DNA of 64,000 nt from an uncultured Bacteroidota bacterium (GCA_902802755.1 CADCNH010000007.1:1-64000); one strand, 5' to 3'; counted from the first letter of the stretch, positions 17,189-26,691 are shown. Notes: generated by a model not told the origin, from the letters alone. Made by a program: numbers and translations.

Positions 17189-18124
17189 TCATTCTGACTC
17201 ATCTTGTTCTGCCCCGAGCATGTCGTTAATCCAGTTGGCAAAAATCAGGATATAGGCTTTGCTATAAATGTTTCTGAACATGAATTTGTCATCCTTCCGG
17301 TCCGGAATGATTTCCGTAGGATGCTTTAGAGGCATTATGGCGTATGATTTTTTGATGAGTCTTCTGAATTTGCGCTTGGAGCCTTGCGGATGCACCCCTA
17401 CATTGGTAACGAGGTTCAGGGTAGGTGATACCGCCAAAGCCGAGTGCAGCCACATGTGAAAGTTGTATTGATAATCCCATACCGGCAACTCGGTTTTACG
17501 CAAGATGGTATAACGGCGGTGCCAATATCTGCGTTCTTTTGGTCGATGGGTATAATGTTTTACTAATTTGTTGAAGTTTACCTGTTCTAACTCGTTGATG
17601 TCCATGTCGAAATCTTCATAACGGTCGGCCCAGGTAGCAAAACCCCAAGTAGTGGCGTAGGCGGAGAAGTAATAGGAACAGTCGTTGTGATGCTTGGTTT
17701 TATGCTTGACAGCCCGGTGATGTTTGCGGAAATTGGAGGCCCCGATGTGGAAAATACGCTTGTCATCGCGGAAACGCTCCAGAAGTTCTGCGCAATAGGG
17801 GAAAAAGTCAGGATGAGGCATACAGTCCTCAAACAAAATGATACCTTCTTTTTCTTGCTCAAAAAACCATTTGATAGCTTTATGTATAGCTGGCGACTTG
17901 CCTAAATGCTCCTCTTGGTTCAAGGTGTGCAGTTCGCAAGGCCACTCGGGCATGAATACCGTGCGGGTGCGAAAGCAATCGGCACTGTCTTGCTGGTCGT
18001 TGGCAATGGGACCGTCAGCTGCCACATATAGCTTGGCAGGCTGTACTTGCCGGATGATTTGGAATAAATTATGTGCCTCAAACATCCGGTTATATACTAT
18101 CACTAAAATAGGTACATTAAACAT
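17189..18124 (-). CDS. Nucleotide-diphospho-sugar transferase (HlpA-like glycosyltransferase)
   Basis: A cytoplasmic GT-A-like protein of about 311 residues. The N-terminal strand VPILVIVYNR and the YVAADGP motif fit a nucleotide-sugar pocket. GIILFEDCMPHPDFFPY supplies the acidic metal-binding position, and SAYATTWGFATWADR is typical of the HlpA-like group. The start is taken at the second Met because the longer frame begins inside a TATTTTTG -7 box (18140-18147). Substrate is unknown. Surface-polysaccharide synthesis is the usual guess. Confidence 0.72.
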   Translation of the reverse strand: MFNVPILVIVYNRMFEAHNLFQIIRQVQPAKLYVAADGPIANDQQDSADCFRTRTVFMPEWPCELHTLNQEEHLGKSPAIHKAIKWFFEQEKEGIILFEDCMPHPDFFPYCAELLERFRDDKRIFHIGASNFRKHHRAVKHKTKHHNDCSYYFSAYATTWGFATWADRYEDFDMDINELEQVNFNKLVKHYTHRPKERRYWHRRYTILRKTELPVWDYQYNFHMWLHSALAVSPTLNLVTNVGVHPQGSKRKFRRLIKKSYAIMPLKHPTEIIPDRKDDKFMFRNIYSKAYILIFANWINDMLGAEQDESE

Positions 18125-18164
18125 GACACAAAATTTTGGCAAAAATACTGAAAATTGTTTTATG

Positions 18165-18195
18165 TTGATTTGTTGATTTGTTGATTTGTTGAATC
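18165..18195. repeat. 9-bp tandem repeat (TTGATTTGT)
   Basis: Three copies of TTGATTTGT and one diverged copy lie upstream of the glycosyltransferase gene. The same 9-bp unit forms an in-frame insertion inside aroE (about 50900-50933). Confidence 0.85.
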
Positions 18196-18275
18196 GTTCA
18201 TGTGGTTATGCATTAATAATTAGCATATTAACTAATTTGCCAATTAAAAAATCGTATTTTTCCTCTATTTTTATT

Positions 18276-18294
18276 GGACGCATGCAGTGCGTCC
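18276..18294. repeat. GGACGCA palindrome
   Basis: A hairpin with 7-bp arms GGACGCA/TGCGTCC and loop TGCAG, in the divergent gap between the glycosyltransferase and coaX. It resembles the core of the other dispersed palindromes in the window, but its outer sequence is TAGGGACG, not TAGAGACG. Confidence 0.6.
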
Positions 18295-18314
18295 CTACAA
18301 AAAATTTATTCGTC

Positions 18315-18346
18315 TGTGTGTAATTCGAGGATTTTATGTAAATTTG
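18315..18346 (+). promoter_or_regulatory. Probable coaX promoter
   Basis: TAAATTTG (18339-18346) lies 13 bases after TGTGTGTAATT (18315-18325), about 18 bases before the coaX ATG. The cyclophilin gene has the same two elements at identical spacing (32647-32678). Confidence 0.6.
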
Positions 18347-18364
18347 CATCTTTAAAAAATAATA

Positions 18365-19093
18365 ATGTATCTCATCATTGACATCGGCAACACTTTGCAT
18401 AAGGTAGCAGTATTCTCCGAAAAGGGAGAGTTGCTGGAAAAACACAAATATAGGCAAGTGACAGTTGCCCGTTTGGCACAACTTTTTGCCCAGCACCATT
18501 TCTCTCATGCTATCTTATCATCAGTAGGGAAGTATAATACTGATATTGAAATATTTATAAAAAAACATTGTCCATTGATAGTGCTTTCTTTCGGCACGCC
18601 CCTTCCTGTCAGTATTAAATATCTGACCCCCAAATCCTTAGGACCGGACAGAGTGGCCAATGCCGTAGGTGCCAACAAACTTTATCCCAATCAAAATCTG
18701 CTCTCCATCCAATCAGGTTCCTGCTTGGTTTGTGACTTTATTAACGCACAAAACGAATACCTCGGCGGCTCTATTGCTCCGGGTATCGACATGCGTTTCA
18801 AGGCCTTGAGACATTACACCCGTAAATTACCCTTGATACAAAAAAACACTCCGAGGCAGCTGGTGGGTGCCAACACTGAAGAGTCCATCCTCAATGGCGT
18901 GGTGAATGGTATCGTGTTCGAAATTAATGGAACAATCGCCGCATATAGCCAGCAATTTGGCGACTTGAAAGTGCTGTTGACGGGGGGCGATACCGACCTG
19001 TTGCAAAAGTCAATAAAATTTCCGATATTTGCAGCCCCAAATATTGTACTTTGGGGTTTATTTGAAATTTTGCGCTATAATGTTGAAAAATAA
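18365..19093 (+). CDS. coaX: Type III pantothenate kinase
   Basis: Phosphorylates pantothenate, the first step of coenzyme A synthesis. The acetate/sugar-kinase fold is evident from DIGNT (residues 6-10), GPDRVANAVGANKLY, GGSIAPGIDMRFKAL and VLLTGGD. Length is 242 residues, typical for CoaX. The start is the only ATG after a TAAATTTG box. The 3' end overlaps the following outer-membrane protein gene by 14 bases. Together with the TPR and LptC genes this looks like one operon. Confidence 0.95.
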   Translation: MYLIIDIGNTLHKVAVFSEKGELLEKHKYRQVTVARLAQLFAQHHFSHAILSSVGKYNTDIEIFIKKHCPLIVLSFGTPLPVSIKYLTPKSLGPDRVANAVGANKLYPNQNLLSIQSGSCLVCDFINAQNEYLGGSIAPGIDMRFKALRHYTRKLPLIQKNTPRQLVGANTEESILNGVVNGIVFEINGTIAAYSQQFGDLKVLLTGGDTDLLQKSIKFPIFAAPNIVLWGLFEILRYNVEK

Positions 19094-20381
19094 GGTATTT
19101 ATAATAATGTTGGCGGCTTTGTTCATGGTAGTATGGACAGACTGTTTTGCGCAAAATGAGATAAGTTCTCCTTATTCACGTTACGGAATAGGTTTGGTTA
19201 ACACCAGTTCCAATAGTACTCTGGCATCTATGGGCAATGTGTCCTATGCCATGCAGTCTAATGACTATATCAACTTCCGGAATCCTGCTTCATACGTGGC
19301 ATTCGATTCCCTGTCTTTCGTGGGGGATATTGCTTTCAATATTTCTTCCATTCACCTTAAAACCACAGCTTTAACGCAAAGAGGAACCATTGGACGTATA
19401 GGCTATATTACCATTGGTTTGCCTGTCACCAAACATTGGCGCACTAGTGTCGGCTTTATTCCGTTCAGTGATAGAGGCTATAACATCACCGATTCGCAAA
19501 CACTGCCTGAAATCGGTAGCGTAAATTACAAATATACAGGTGAAGGGGGACTGATGCAATTGTATTGGGGTAATGCCTTCAAGCTATGCAAGGGACTTTC
19601 GTTTGGCGTGAATTTATCTTATTTGTTTGGTACACTGTCCTCTATTCGTTATGAGGAATTTACCGGTGATTACTATTACAACTATAGGATTGCCCAGAAC
19701 GATTATGCTGATGGTATCTATATCCAAGCTGGTTTGCAATACAAAGTAAATATCGGTGAATTTCATAAACTCGGCATAGGAGCAGTTTATGAAAATTCTG
19801 CCTATATCTGGATGAGACGTAATTTGTTAGTTAATAGGTATATAAACGAATACAATAGCGTGAATACCTACGACACCGCATACGCTGTGTTAAATCAAAA
19901 GGGTAGCATGAGGATTCCCCAGTCAGTGGGTGGCGGCTTGTCATATTCTTATAAAGATAAATTGATGGTGGGAGTAGATGTGGCGTGGCAAAATTGGCAG
20001 AAGTATTCACTGAAATGGAAAAACTCTTCCACTGTATCCAGTATGGATTCCCTAAAAGATGCTATAGTGGTTAGTGCAGGTCTGCAATATATTCCCGACC
20101 CCAGTTCTGGTAAGTTCGGCAAAAACATTGCTTTCCGTATCGGAGCACGCTACTCTACAGGATACATTCAAATACACAATTTACCCATTTCCGAATTTGC
20201 CATCAGTGCCGGTATCGGTATGCCGTTCAAAACCTTCAACTCCAAATGTGCATTGAATCTGATGTTGGAATATGGCAGTATGGGCAGCTTGAAAAACGAC
20301 CTCATTCGACAAAGTTATGTCAAAATCGGTTTGAATTTGGTTTTGGTGGAACGTTGGTACCAAAGGGTTAAGTTGGAGTAG
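19080..20381 (+). CDS. Outer-membrane beta-barrel protein, Bacteroidetes-specific
   Basis: A 433-residue exported protein. A signal peptide ending near CFAQ is followed by the SSPYSRYGIGLV opening seen in a conserved but poorly characterised Bacteroidetes barrel family. Then come many alternating polar/hydrophobic strands rich in Gly, Tyr and Ser. Family members resemble FadL-type transport barrels in overall pattern. The start is taken at the Met before LKNKVFIIML, inside the end of coaX. Position before lptC suggests an envelope-assembly role, which is an inference. Confidence 0.75.
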   Translation: MLKNKVFIIMLAALFMVVWTDCFAQNEISSPYSRYGIGLVNTSSNSTLASMGNVSYAMQSNDYINFRNPASYVAFDSLSFVGDIAFNISSIHLKTTALTQRGTIGRIGYITIGLPVTKHWRTSVGFIPFSDRGYNITDSQTLPEIGSVNYKYTGEGGLMQLYWGNAFKLCKGLSFGVNLSYLFGTLSSIRYEEFTGDYYYNYRIAQNDYADGIYIQAGLQYKVNIGEFHKLGIGAVYENSAYIWMRRNLLVNRYINEYNSVNTYDTAYAVLNQKGSMRIPQSVGGGLSYSYKDKLMVGVDVAWQNWQKYSLKWKNSSTVSSMDSLKDAIVVSAGLQYIPDPSSGKFGKNIAFRIGARYSTGYIQIHNLPISEFAISAGIGMPFKTFNSKCALNLMLEYGSMGSLKNDLIRQSYVKIGLNLVLVERWYQRVKLE

Positions 20382-20442
20382 TTTTTTAAACTTGTCATCA
20401 AAAAAAATATCAATAAAAATAACATCAAAAAACTCAATAAAA

Positions 20443-21912
20443 ATGAAAAAGCTATTTTTTGTAAGTTTGCTCTGCTTAATGACCAGTTTGGCCTTTTCAC
20501 AGGGCTGCAATTTTAAGTACGGTGCAACAGAGGCAGATTCTATAAAATGCCTTGAGGAATTAAGCTCCTTCAGAATTTTTTACAACAACAAGCAGTATGC
20601 TGATGCCTTGACACCATGGCATTATGTGATTAACAACTGCCCCTGTGCTTGGGATGGTATTTATACCAATGCACAGACCATGTTCGATAATCTGATTAAG
20701 AATGAGAAGGACTCCGCTAAAAAAGAAGCATTGATTGACGACTTGATCAACTCATATAAAGATCGTCACCTGTATTTTCCCAACAAATTCACAGAAGGAA
20801 ATGGTTTGGGTTTCATGGCGTTCAACACAGCCCGTTACAGAATGTCAGAATACGCAAAGCAATACAAAAAAACAGGCAACTATGATGCTATTGAGGATGT
20901 CTATAACCTGTTTGTAAGATCTGTTGAGCTTGAAAAGGAAAAGACTCAGCCTAACATTTGGGACTCTTATTTCAAAGTGGCCGAAACCATGACACTGATC
21001 AAGAGAGATACCACGATTATCATCGAGGCATACGAAAGAGCTACTGACTATATCGATGTGGCAATTACCAATGCTTTTGTGAAATATGAGAAACAACTGC
21101 CGAACTTCGTCAATTTGGATTCTGCATTCAAAATTGGACAAATCGACAAAATGGAATATGACAAGCGTTTCAAACAACTGTCCGCAGATACTGCCCGTCA
21201 GATGAAGCTTGTGAACAACTACCGTAAAACTTTGAGCAACATAGAGAACAAGTTCCAGCCATACGCACCTTGCAATGTGCTTGAACAAGTATATGCCAAG
21301 AAAATTGACCAGAACAGAAATAATATCAAAGCTCTGAAGAAGATGATGATGACCATGTTCAAAGGCAACTGCATTACCTCTCCGGTATTCAAGGAAATCC
21401 TGGAAATAGTACATGGTGCTGAACCAGGAGCACAGAGTGCTTACCTGATGGGTAACCTGTCTTTGAGAAATCAGGAAGTTGACAAGGCTATTGATTACTT
21501 CAACGAAGCTATTTCCTTGTTCGAAACTCAGGAGCAGAAAGTGGATTGCTACTATATGTTAGGTCTGGCTTATCAGTTACAGCAGAAATATTCTGAAGCT
21601 CGTGCAGCTGCATTGCAGGCTATCAAGATTCACCCGAACTGCGGCAAGGCTTATATCCTGATTGGTGATTTGTACGCTTCTTCTGGTAACCGTTGCGGTG
21701 GTGACGACTTCCTGCCACGCTGCTACAACTGGGCTGCTGCCGACAAATATGCCAAGGCTGCCGCTGTTGATCCCAGCTGCGCGGAAACAGCCAATGCCAA
21801 AAGAGCGAAACTGGCTTTCCCAACTCAGCAGGATCTCTTCGTAAGAGGTCTGCAAAAAGGCCAGTCATTCCATGTCGGATGCTGGATCCAGGAAACAACC
21901 ACTATCCGCTAA
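20443..21912 (+). CDS. Exported TPR protein
   Basis: A 489-residue protein with a signal peptide (MKKLFFVSLLCLMTSLAFS). A helical N-terminal part contains HYVINNCPCAWDGIY, and tetratricopeptide repeats lie near the C-terminus (YLMGNLSLRNQEVDKAIDYF, then DCYYMLGLAYQLQQKYSEAR). A Cys-containing loop GNRCGGDDFLPRCYNWAAAD is characteristic. The start is chosen for the signal peptide. It probably works in the periplasm with the neighbouring barrel and LptC proteins. Its precise role is unknown. Confidence 0.75.
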   Translation: MKKLFFVSLLCLMTSLAFSQGCNFKYGATEADSIKCLEELSSFRIFYNNKQYADALTPWHYVINNCPCAWDGIYTNAQTMFDNLIKNEKDSAKKEALIDDLINSYKDRHLYFPNKFTEGNGLGFMAFNTARYRMSEYAKQYKKTGNYDAIEDVYNLFVRSVELEKEKTQPNIWDSYFKVAETMTLIKRDTTIIIEAYERATDYIDVAITNAFVKYEKQLPNFVNLDSAFKIGQIDKMEYDKRFKQLSADTARQMKLVNNYRKTLSNIENKFQPYAPCNVLEQVYAKKIDQNRNNIKALKKMMMTMFKGNCITSPVFKEILEIVHGAEPGAQSAYLMGNLSLRNQEVDKAIDYFNEAISLFETQEQKVDCYYMLGLAYQLQQKYSEARAAALQAIKIHPNCGKAYILIGDLYASSGNRCGGDDFLPRCYNWAAADKYAKAAAVDPSCAETANAKRAKLAFPTQQDLFVRGLQKGQSFHVGCWIQETTTIR

Positions 21913-21950
21913 AATTAGGGTAATACGCCTTTTTAAGCTGATATAATACA

Positions 21951-22505
21951 ATGAAAATAGTAAAGAACAGTATCATTATCGCACTTGCCTTGATGGTACT
22001 GTTCTTTTCTTGTGGCAAAAAGAGGGAGCCTGTCGTGGCCAAAGAGTATAACGGAAAGTTCCCTGATGAATCAGCTACAGATATACATATTGTCTTTAGC
22101 GATGCCGGCATCACTTCTTTTGAATTGTTTGCCCCTACATTGAATAAATATCTGGGTGATACTGTTTATATGGATTGCCCCAATGGGATTACCATATATG
22201 CCTATGACGAGTGGGGTGAAAAACAGTCGGTGCTGACAGCGGATTATGCCATCAGTTCAGAAGTTCCTCCACGTATGGAAGCTTCTAAAAATGTGGTTAT
22301 CAAAGATTTGAAAAAAAATGAAACCATCGAATCAGAACAAATTATCTGGGATCAACATAAGCAGATTATTTATTCTGTGGTGTTGGTGAAGCAGACCAAA
22401 GCCGACGGCACGGTTAATTATGGCGATGGTTTCGAGGCCGATGAACACTTCTCCAAATACAGGGTTTTTAACCCAAGAGGAGAAATGATTGTGGAAGAGT
22501 TGTGA
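21951..22505 (+). CDS. lptC: LPS export protein LptC (lipoprotein form)
   Basis: A 184-residue lipoprotein with lipobox LFFSCG (Cys21). The mature part carries the LptC-type beta-jellyroll pattern: FPDESATDIHIVFSDAG, YAYDEWGEKQSVLTADYA, SKNVVIKDLKKNETIESEQIIWD and GFEADEHFSKYRV. LptC bridges the periplasm in lipopolysaccharide transport. Bacteroidetes members often keep a lipobox as here. It follows the TPR gene by 38 bases in a coaX-barrel-TPR-lptC arrangement. Confidence 0.85.
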   Translation: MKIVKNSIIIALALMVLFFSCGKKREPVVAKEYNGKFPDESATDIHIVFSDAGITSFELFAPTLNKYLGDTVYMDCPNGITIYAYDEWGEKQSVLTADYAISSEVPPRMEASKNVVIKDLKKNETIESEQIIWDQHKQIIYSVVLVKQTKADGTVNYGDGFEADEHFSKYRVFNPRGEMIVEEL

Positions 22506-22529
22506 TTTAAAAAAAATAATGTATTTTTG
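22499..22529 (+). promoter_or_regulatory. Promoter before the small lipoprotein gene
   Basis: GTTG (22499-22502), 19 bases, then TATTTTTG (22522-22529), about 28 bases before the ATG. It lies across the end of lptC, so the lipoprotein and mltF can be transcribed separately from the upstream operon. Confidence 0.6.
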
Positions 22530-22556
22530 CATTCTGTTTGAAATAAATATATCATT

Positions 22557-22979
22557 ATGAAAAAGTCTTTGTTTTTTATACCTGTTATAGCTCTGGTTAT
22601 CCTCCTGACCATGACCCAATGTAAAAAGAACTATAACTGTGGTTTAAAGGTGATATGCAATTTTACCACCAATGGTCTTGATACGGGTAAAATCGTCCCT
22701 GGGGCCAACTTGGAAATCTATCCTGGTGCTGTGGCCTCCGGCAGAATTGTTCATCCAGCTATAGAAAATGGTAAGAAGGGTGTTACCGATGAAAACGGAG
22801 TTTATGAGCACACCTACCCGTATGAGGCTCTTCTGAATATTGCGGCAACTTATGTGGATACTGTAAAAGATGACGATGGACAGGTTATCGGAGTCAACAA
22901 TTACAGAGGTTCCTCCCAGGTTAAGTTGCAGGAAGGACAAACAGTGGAGAAAGTTGTCCTTATGATGCAAGAATATTAA
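22557..22979 (+). CDS. Small lipoprotein with Ig-like/regulatory beta fold, unknown
   Basis: A 140-residue lipoprotein. The signal segment ends at Cys22 (TMTQCKK). The mature part reads like a single beta-sandwich domain (VPGANLEIYPG, then GVTDENGVYEHTYPYEALLNI), with a pattern like carboxypeptidase-regulatory or CNA-B type folds. Those folds are common in Bacteroidetes envelope lipoproteins. No specific family is recognised. It is followed after 14 bases by mltF, probably in the same transcript. Confidence 0.65.
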   Translation: MKKSLFFIPVIALVILLTMTQCKKNYNCGLKVICNFTTNGLDTGKIVPGANLEIYPGAVASGRIVHPAIENGKKGVTDENGVYEHTYPYEALLNIAATYVDTVKDDDGQVIGVNNYRGSSQVKLQEGQTVEKVVLMMQEY

Positions 22980-22993
22980 CGAAAACTTGCCCT

Positions 22994-24355
22994 TTGAAAA
23001 AAGGTAGTGTCAGTTATATTGTTTTTATAATCCTTTGCGCTGCTTGGTGCATCATGCTCTTCCATAAGTATGGGAACAGTGAGAAGACTCATACTTCTAA
23101 GGATGTACCTTTTGAAAACAGTCATGACACGATTCATGCACTGCTTTTTTACCATGCTTCCGATTATTTTGTTTATAGAGGTTCCCCTATCGGTTTTCAG
23201 TATGATATGCTGAAACAGATGGCAAAGGATATGGATAAAAAAATCATAATCACGGTTGAAAGCGACCCTGAGAATGCTTTTTATTCCTGTTTTACCAATG
23301 ATTATGACTTGGTGGCGATGGATGTGAACAAAAGTCAGATTTTTACACAATATTTGAATTTTTCAGAGCCTCATTCCTATTCGTATCCTATACTCATTTC
23401 TCGAAAAAACACGAAGATTAATGATACCACCATTAACGAAGTGCATATCCCTGCCCAGTTTCCTGTGGATGTCACCTTGGTGGATGTCAGTCATTCGGCA
23501 AAATGGGAACTGATATATTCTGAACATCAGAGTACTGAGGACCTTTTTGAGCTTTTGGCTGAAAAAAAATGCGATTTTATTGCTTCTGACTATAATCTGG
23601 CGGTTACCCTGCTGCCCTTTTATCCCAATTTGAAGATTGTGGGGCGTATTGGCAGTGATTTTAACAGAGAGTGGGTGTTGAATCCCAATAACCCAATGCT
23701 GAATGACAGTATCAACAATTGGATAGACCAATTTAAACGCACCAAAAAGTATACGGCTCTTTGCCAGCGTTACCATAGCACAAACTCTCAAGTTATCCGG
23801 CATTCTTTTGGCAAGAGCAGTCGTGGTTCCATCTCCGAATATGACGCCATCATCAAGAAACATTGTAAACCCTACGATTTGGACTGGCGCTTTGTGTCAT
23901 CCATTATTTTCCAGGAGACAAAATTCAATACGGACTTGGTGGGAGTGGGTGGCAGCTTCGGTATCATGCAACTCATGCCTGAAACAGCACTAAATTATGG
24001 AATTACAGACACTTCTTCGGTAGAAGAACAAATCAGAGGTGGCATTAAACATATTTATTCTTTATACAAAAAATACCTTGGTATTCCTAATGAAGAAGAT
24101 CGTTTGTATGTGACCGCAGCAGCCTATAATGCTGGTAGTGGACATTTGCAAGACGCTATGGCTCTCTGTACAAAATATGAAAAAGACAGTGTTGACTCCT
24201 GGCGGAATATCTTCAAATACCTGAGCCTGAAATCCCAGAAAGAATATTATAACGACCCCGTTGTGCGTTGCGGTTATTATCCTGGCAACCATTCTATCAA
24301 ATATGCCAAGGAGGTGATGGCACGTTATGACGCCTATCGTATTCAGTATAAATAA
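22994..24355 (+). CDS. mltF: Membrane-bound lytic murein transglycosylase F-like
   Basis: A 453-residue protein with an N-terminal membrane anchor (about 5-24) and a solute-binding-protein-like domain (about 45-270). The C-terminal SLT domain (about 285-440) has SSIIFQETKFNTDLVG with the catalytic Glu, GSFGIMQLMPETA, and AAYNAGSGH. This is the MltF architecture that cuts glycan strands of peptidoglycan. No in-frame ATG is near, so translation probably begins at a TTG directly before KKGSVSY, 14 bases after the previous stop. Confidence 0.88.
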   Translation: MKKGSVSYIVFIILCAAWCIMLFHKYGNSEKTHTSKDVPFENSHDTIHALLFYHASDYFVYRGSPIGFQYDMLKQMAKDMDKKIIITVESDPENAFYSCFTNDYDLVAMDVNKSQIFTQYLNFSEPHSYSYPILISRKNTKINDTTINEVHIPAQFPVDVTLVDVSHSAKWELIYSEHQSTEDLFELLAEKKCDFIASDYNLAVTLLPFYPNLKIVGRIGSDFNREWVLNPNNPMLNDSINNWIDQFKRTKKYTALCQRYHSTNSQVIRHSFGKSSRGSISEYDAIIKKHCKPYDLDWRFVSSIIFQETKFNTDLVGVGGSFGIMQLMPETALNYGITDTSSVEEQIRGGIKHIYSLYKKYLGIPNEEDRLYVTAAAYNAGSGHLQDAMALCTKYEKDSVDSWRNIFKYLSLKSQKEYYNDPVVRCGYYPGNHSIKYAKEVMARYDAYRIQYK

Positions 24356-24398
24356 ATTATAATTCAATTTTTATTACGCAATAGTTAGAACTTTGATT

Positions 24399-24415
24399 TT
24401 GCGGTGAAACCGCAA
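24399..24415. repeat. Small hairpin in the purD leader
   Basis: TTGCGGT and ACCGCAA pair around a GAA loop, 38 bases before the purD start. There is no T-run directly after it on the plus strand, so it is not an obvious terminator. A leader hairpin is possible. Confidence 0.35.
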
Positions 24416-24452
24416 TCGCAGCATCGAAAAAAAATTAAATCAACAACACAAT

Positions 24453-25700
24453 ATGAAAATTTTAATCATCGGAAGAGGTGGCCGTGAACATGCGATAGCA
24501 TGGAAAGTGGCTCAGTCAAACTTAGTAAGTCAGGTTTTTGTCGCCCCCGGCAATGCTGGTATCGGACAACAATTCATAAATGTACCCATAAATGAGACCG
24601 ACAATACGGCTATCGTACAGTGGTCTAAAGAAAACTCCATTGACTTGGTCATTATTGGACCTGAAGCGGCCCTTCAAAATGGCTTGGCCGATGAATTGAT
24701 CAAAAATAATATCAAGGTTTTTGGTCCTACGAAAGCGGCTGCCCAAATTGAGGCCAGCAAGGAATTCGCCAAGGAATTAATGCGAAAATATCATATAGCC
24801 ACAGCAGATTTCGCCACTTTTTCGGATTATGAGTCCGCAAAAAAATATCTGGATGAAAAAGGTGCCCCTATCGTCATCAAATACGATGGTTTGGCAGCAG
24901 GCAAGGGCGTTGTGGTAGCCATGACCACAGAAGAAGCCGATGCTGCATTACGCGATATGCTCTTGGATGCCAAATTTGGTGAAGGAAAAGTAGTAATGGA
25001 AGAGTACCTGGAAGGACCTGAATTTTCGTTGCTGACATTGGTAAATGGGTGTCAAGTGGTACCTCTGGTTATAGCACAAGACCATAAACGGGCTTTCGAT
25101 GGTGATGAAGGACCCAATACCGGTGGCATGGGCGCCTATTCGCCCGTAACTATAATACCACAAACAGCTATTGATGAGGCTGTTGAGAAGATTATGAAGC
25201 CGGTAGCGGCCGCCATGGTGGACGAAGGAAAGCCTTTCTGCGGGGTACTATATGGTGGCTTGATGTTGACCAAAAACGGCCCGAAAGTCATTGAGTTCAA
25301 CGCACGCTTCGGTGACCCGGAAACTGAAGTGGTATTGCCGAAAATCAAAAGCGATTTGGTACAGCATATTATGGATGTGCTGAATGGCAGGCCTACACAC
25401 GTGGAATTTCACGACGACACATTCTTAGGAGTGGTATTAGCATCAAAAGGCTACCCTGGCAGTTATCCGAAAGGATTGCCTATAGACGGATTGGATGAGG
25501 TGAAACAACTGGTATTCCACATGGGCACGGCAAAGAAAGATGGCAAATGGGTAACCGCTGGTGGTCGTGTGCTCTTTGTGGTGGGCCGTGGCCGCACTAT
25601 TCAGGAAGCCCAAAAAGATGCCTACGAAGGCGTGCACAAAATCAGTAGCGATGCGCTATTTTACCGGAATGATATTGGACACCAGGCAATTGATAATTAA
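24453..25700 (+). CDS. purD: Phosphoribosylamine-glycine ligase
   Basis: Joins glycine to phosphoribosylamine in purine synthesis. It is an ATP-grasp enzyme of 415 residues. The N-terminal GRGGREHAIAWK, ATP-grasp parts (PIVIKYDGLAAGKGVVVA, EEYLEGPEFSLLTL, GPNTGGMGAYSP) and the metal-binding VIEFNARFGDPETEVVLP are all present. The last residues (AIDN) and the stop are supplied by an AT-rich repeat that fills the following gap. The catalytic core is complete well before that. Confidence 0.97.
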   Translation: MKILIIGRGGREHAIAWKVAQSNLVSQVFVAPGNAGIGQQFINVPINETDNTAIVQWSKENSIDLVIIGPEAALQNGLADELIKNNIKVFGPTKAAAQIEASKEFAKELMRKYHIATADFATFSDYESAKKYLDEKGAPIVIKYDGLAAGKGVVVAMTTEEADAALRDMLLDAKFGEGKVVMEEYLEGPEFSLLTLVNGCQVVPLVIAQDHKRAFDGDEGPNTGGMGAYSPVTIIPQTAIDEAVEKIMKPVAAAMVDEGKPFCGVLYGGLMLTKNGPKVIEFNARFGDPETEVVLPKIKSDLVQHIMDVLNGRPTHVEFHDDTFLGVVLASKGYPGSYPKGLPIDGLDEVKQLVFHMGTAKKDGKWVTAGGRVLFVVGRGRTIQEAQKDAYEGVHKISSDALFYRNDIGHQAIDN

Positions 25701-25720
25701 CAATTAATAATTAATAGTTG

Positions 25721-25746
25721 TAGAGACGATGCGTGCATCGTCTCTA
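25721..25746. repeat. TAGAGACG-type palindrome between convergent genes
   Basis: A perfect inverted repeat with 12-bp arms starting TAGAGACGATGC and a GT spacer. It lies between the convergent purD and SDR genes. It is the cleanest member of the family also seen at 7092 and 31954. Confidence 0.8.
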
Positions 25747-25787
25747 TATGTTTAACCCTCCTAATCTATTATGTCATAATTCCGTGA

Positions 25788-26570
25788 TCAAAAAATATTC
25801 CACCGGCGGATGAGGCGTAATAGGCAGGTCGGCAACAAAGAGACCAAAAATATCAGGACATGATTCCAAAAGCCAGGGGTGACCTGTGCCCGCTTGTTGA
25901 AAAGGGCACGGATACCTCTGCGGGCTAATTTTTCGGGAGTGGTAATATAGCCAATAATCATGCCTGCCTTGGTGGCACCATCTCTGATATTATATAAACC
26001 TGTGTTAACAGCCCCTGGACGGACAGCGGTGAGATAAACCCCCTTATGATACAATTCGATGTGCACACAGCGTGAAAAGTTCTTCAGATACGCTTTCGTG
26101 GCACTGTAGGTAGCCAAACGTTGCACGGCAATTTCAGAAGTTATGGAACTCATGTTGAGGATGTATCCTTTGTGACGTTCCACCATGTCTTGCGCAAAAT
26201 AATAAATGAGCATGGACGGAGTGGTGACATGCAAGTTGAGAATCATCTCGTTGAAAGCGGCAGTATCAGCCAGAAAATCCCGGTCGTGATAAACTCCAGC
26301 ATTATTGATAAGCACCTCAACCTCAATTTCTTGCGTTTTGCACCAATCGTACAATTCTTTGGCGGCCTCGGGGGTCCCAAGGTTTTGAACTAGAGCTTTC
26401 ACGTCCACTTTATAGTCTTGTTCCAACTCCTGCTTTTTTTCTTCAAGTGCTTCCGTTTCATTACTGACAATGAGGAGGTTGTATCCTTTTTCCGCCAGTA
26501 TGCGGGCATATTGGTAACCTATACCTGAGCTGGCACCTGTAACTAATGCGTATGTTTTTGATGTAGTCAT
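25788..26570 (-). CDS. Short-chain dehydrogenase/reductase
   Basis: An NAD(P)-dependent oxidoreductase of the classical SDR group. It has TGASSGIG for cofactor binding, LINNAG, a catalytic Ser in LNMSSI, YSATKAYLK with the Tyr-Lys pair, and PGAVNTG. The frame opens at 26594, but that position is inside a TATTTTTG promoter box (26592-26599), so the start is taken at the Met before TTSKTYALVTG. A hydrophobic, Arg-rich C-terminus suggests membrane association. Substrate is unknown, and the wider group includes keto-acyl and steroid reductases. Confidence 0.88.
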   Translation of the reverse strand: MTTSKTYALVTGASSGIGYQYARILAEKGYNLLIVSNETEALEEKKQELEQDYKVDVKALVQNLGTPEAAKELYDWCKTQEIEVEVLINNAGVYHDRDFLADTAAFNEMILNLHVTTPSMLIYYFAQDMVERHKGYILNMSSITSEIAVQRLATYSATKAYLKNFSRCVHIELYHKGVYLTAVRPGAVNTGLYNIRDGATKAGMIIGYITTPEKLARRGIRALFNKRAQVTPGFWNHVLIFLVSLLPTCLLRLIRRWNIF

Positions 26571-26691
26571 CAATCTATTCATTTTTCTATGCAAAAATAG
26601 TGAATTTATTTTTCAAAAAGCAGGTGGAAATCCAAAAAAAAATACTAACTTTGCAGATTACTGTAAATTATTCGAAATCATTCGTAAGATA

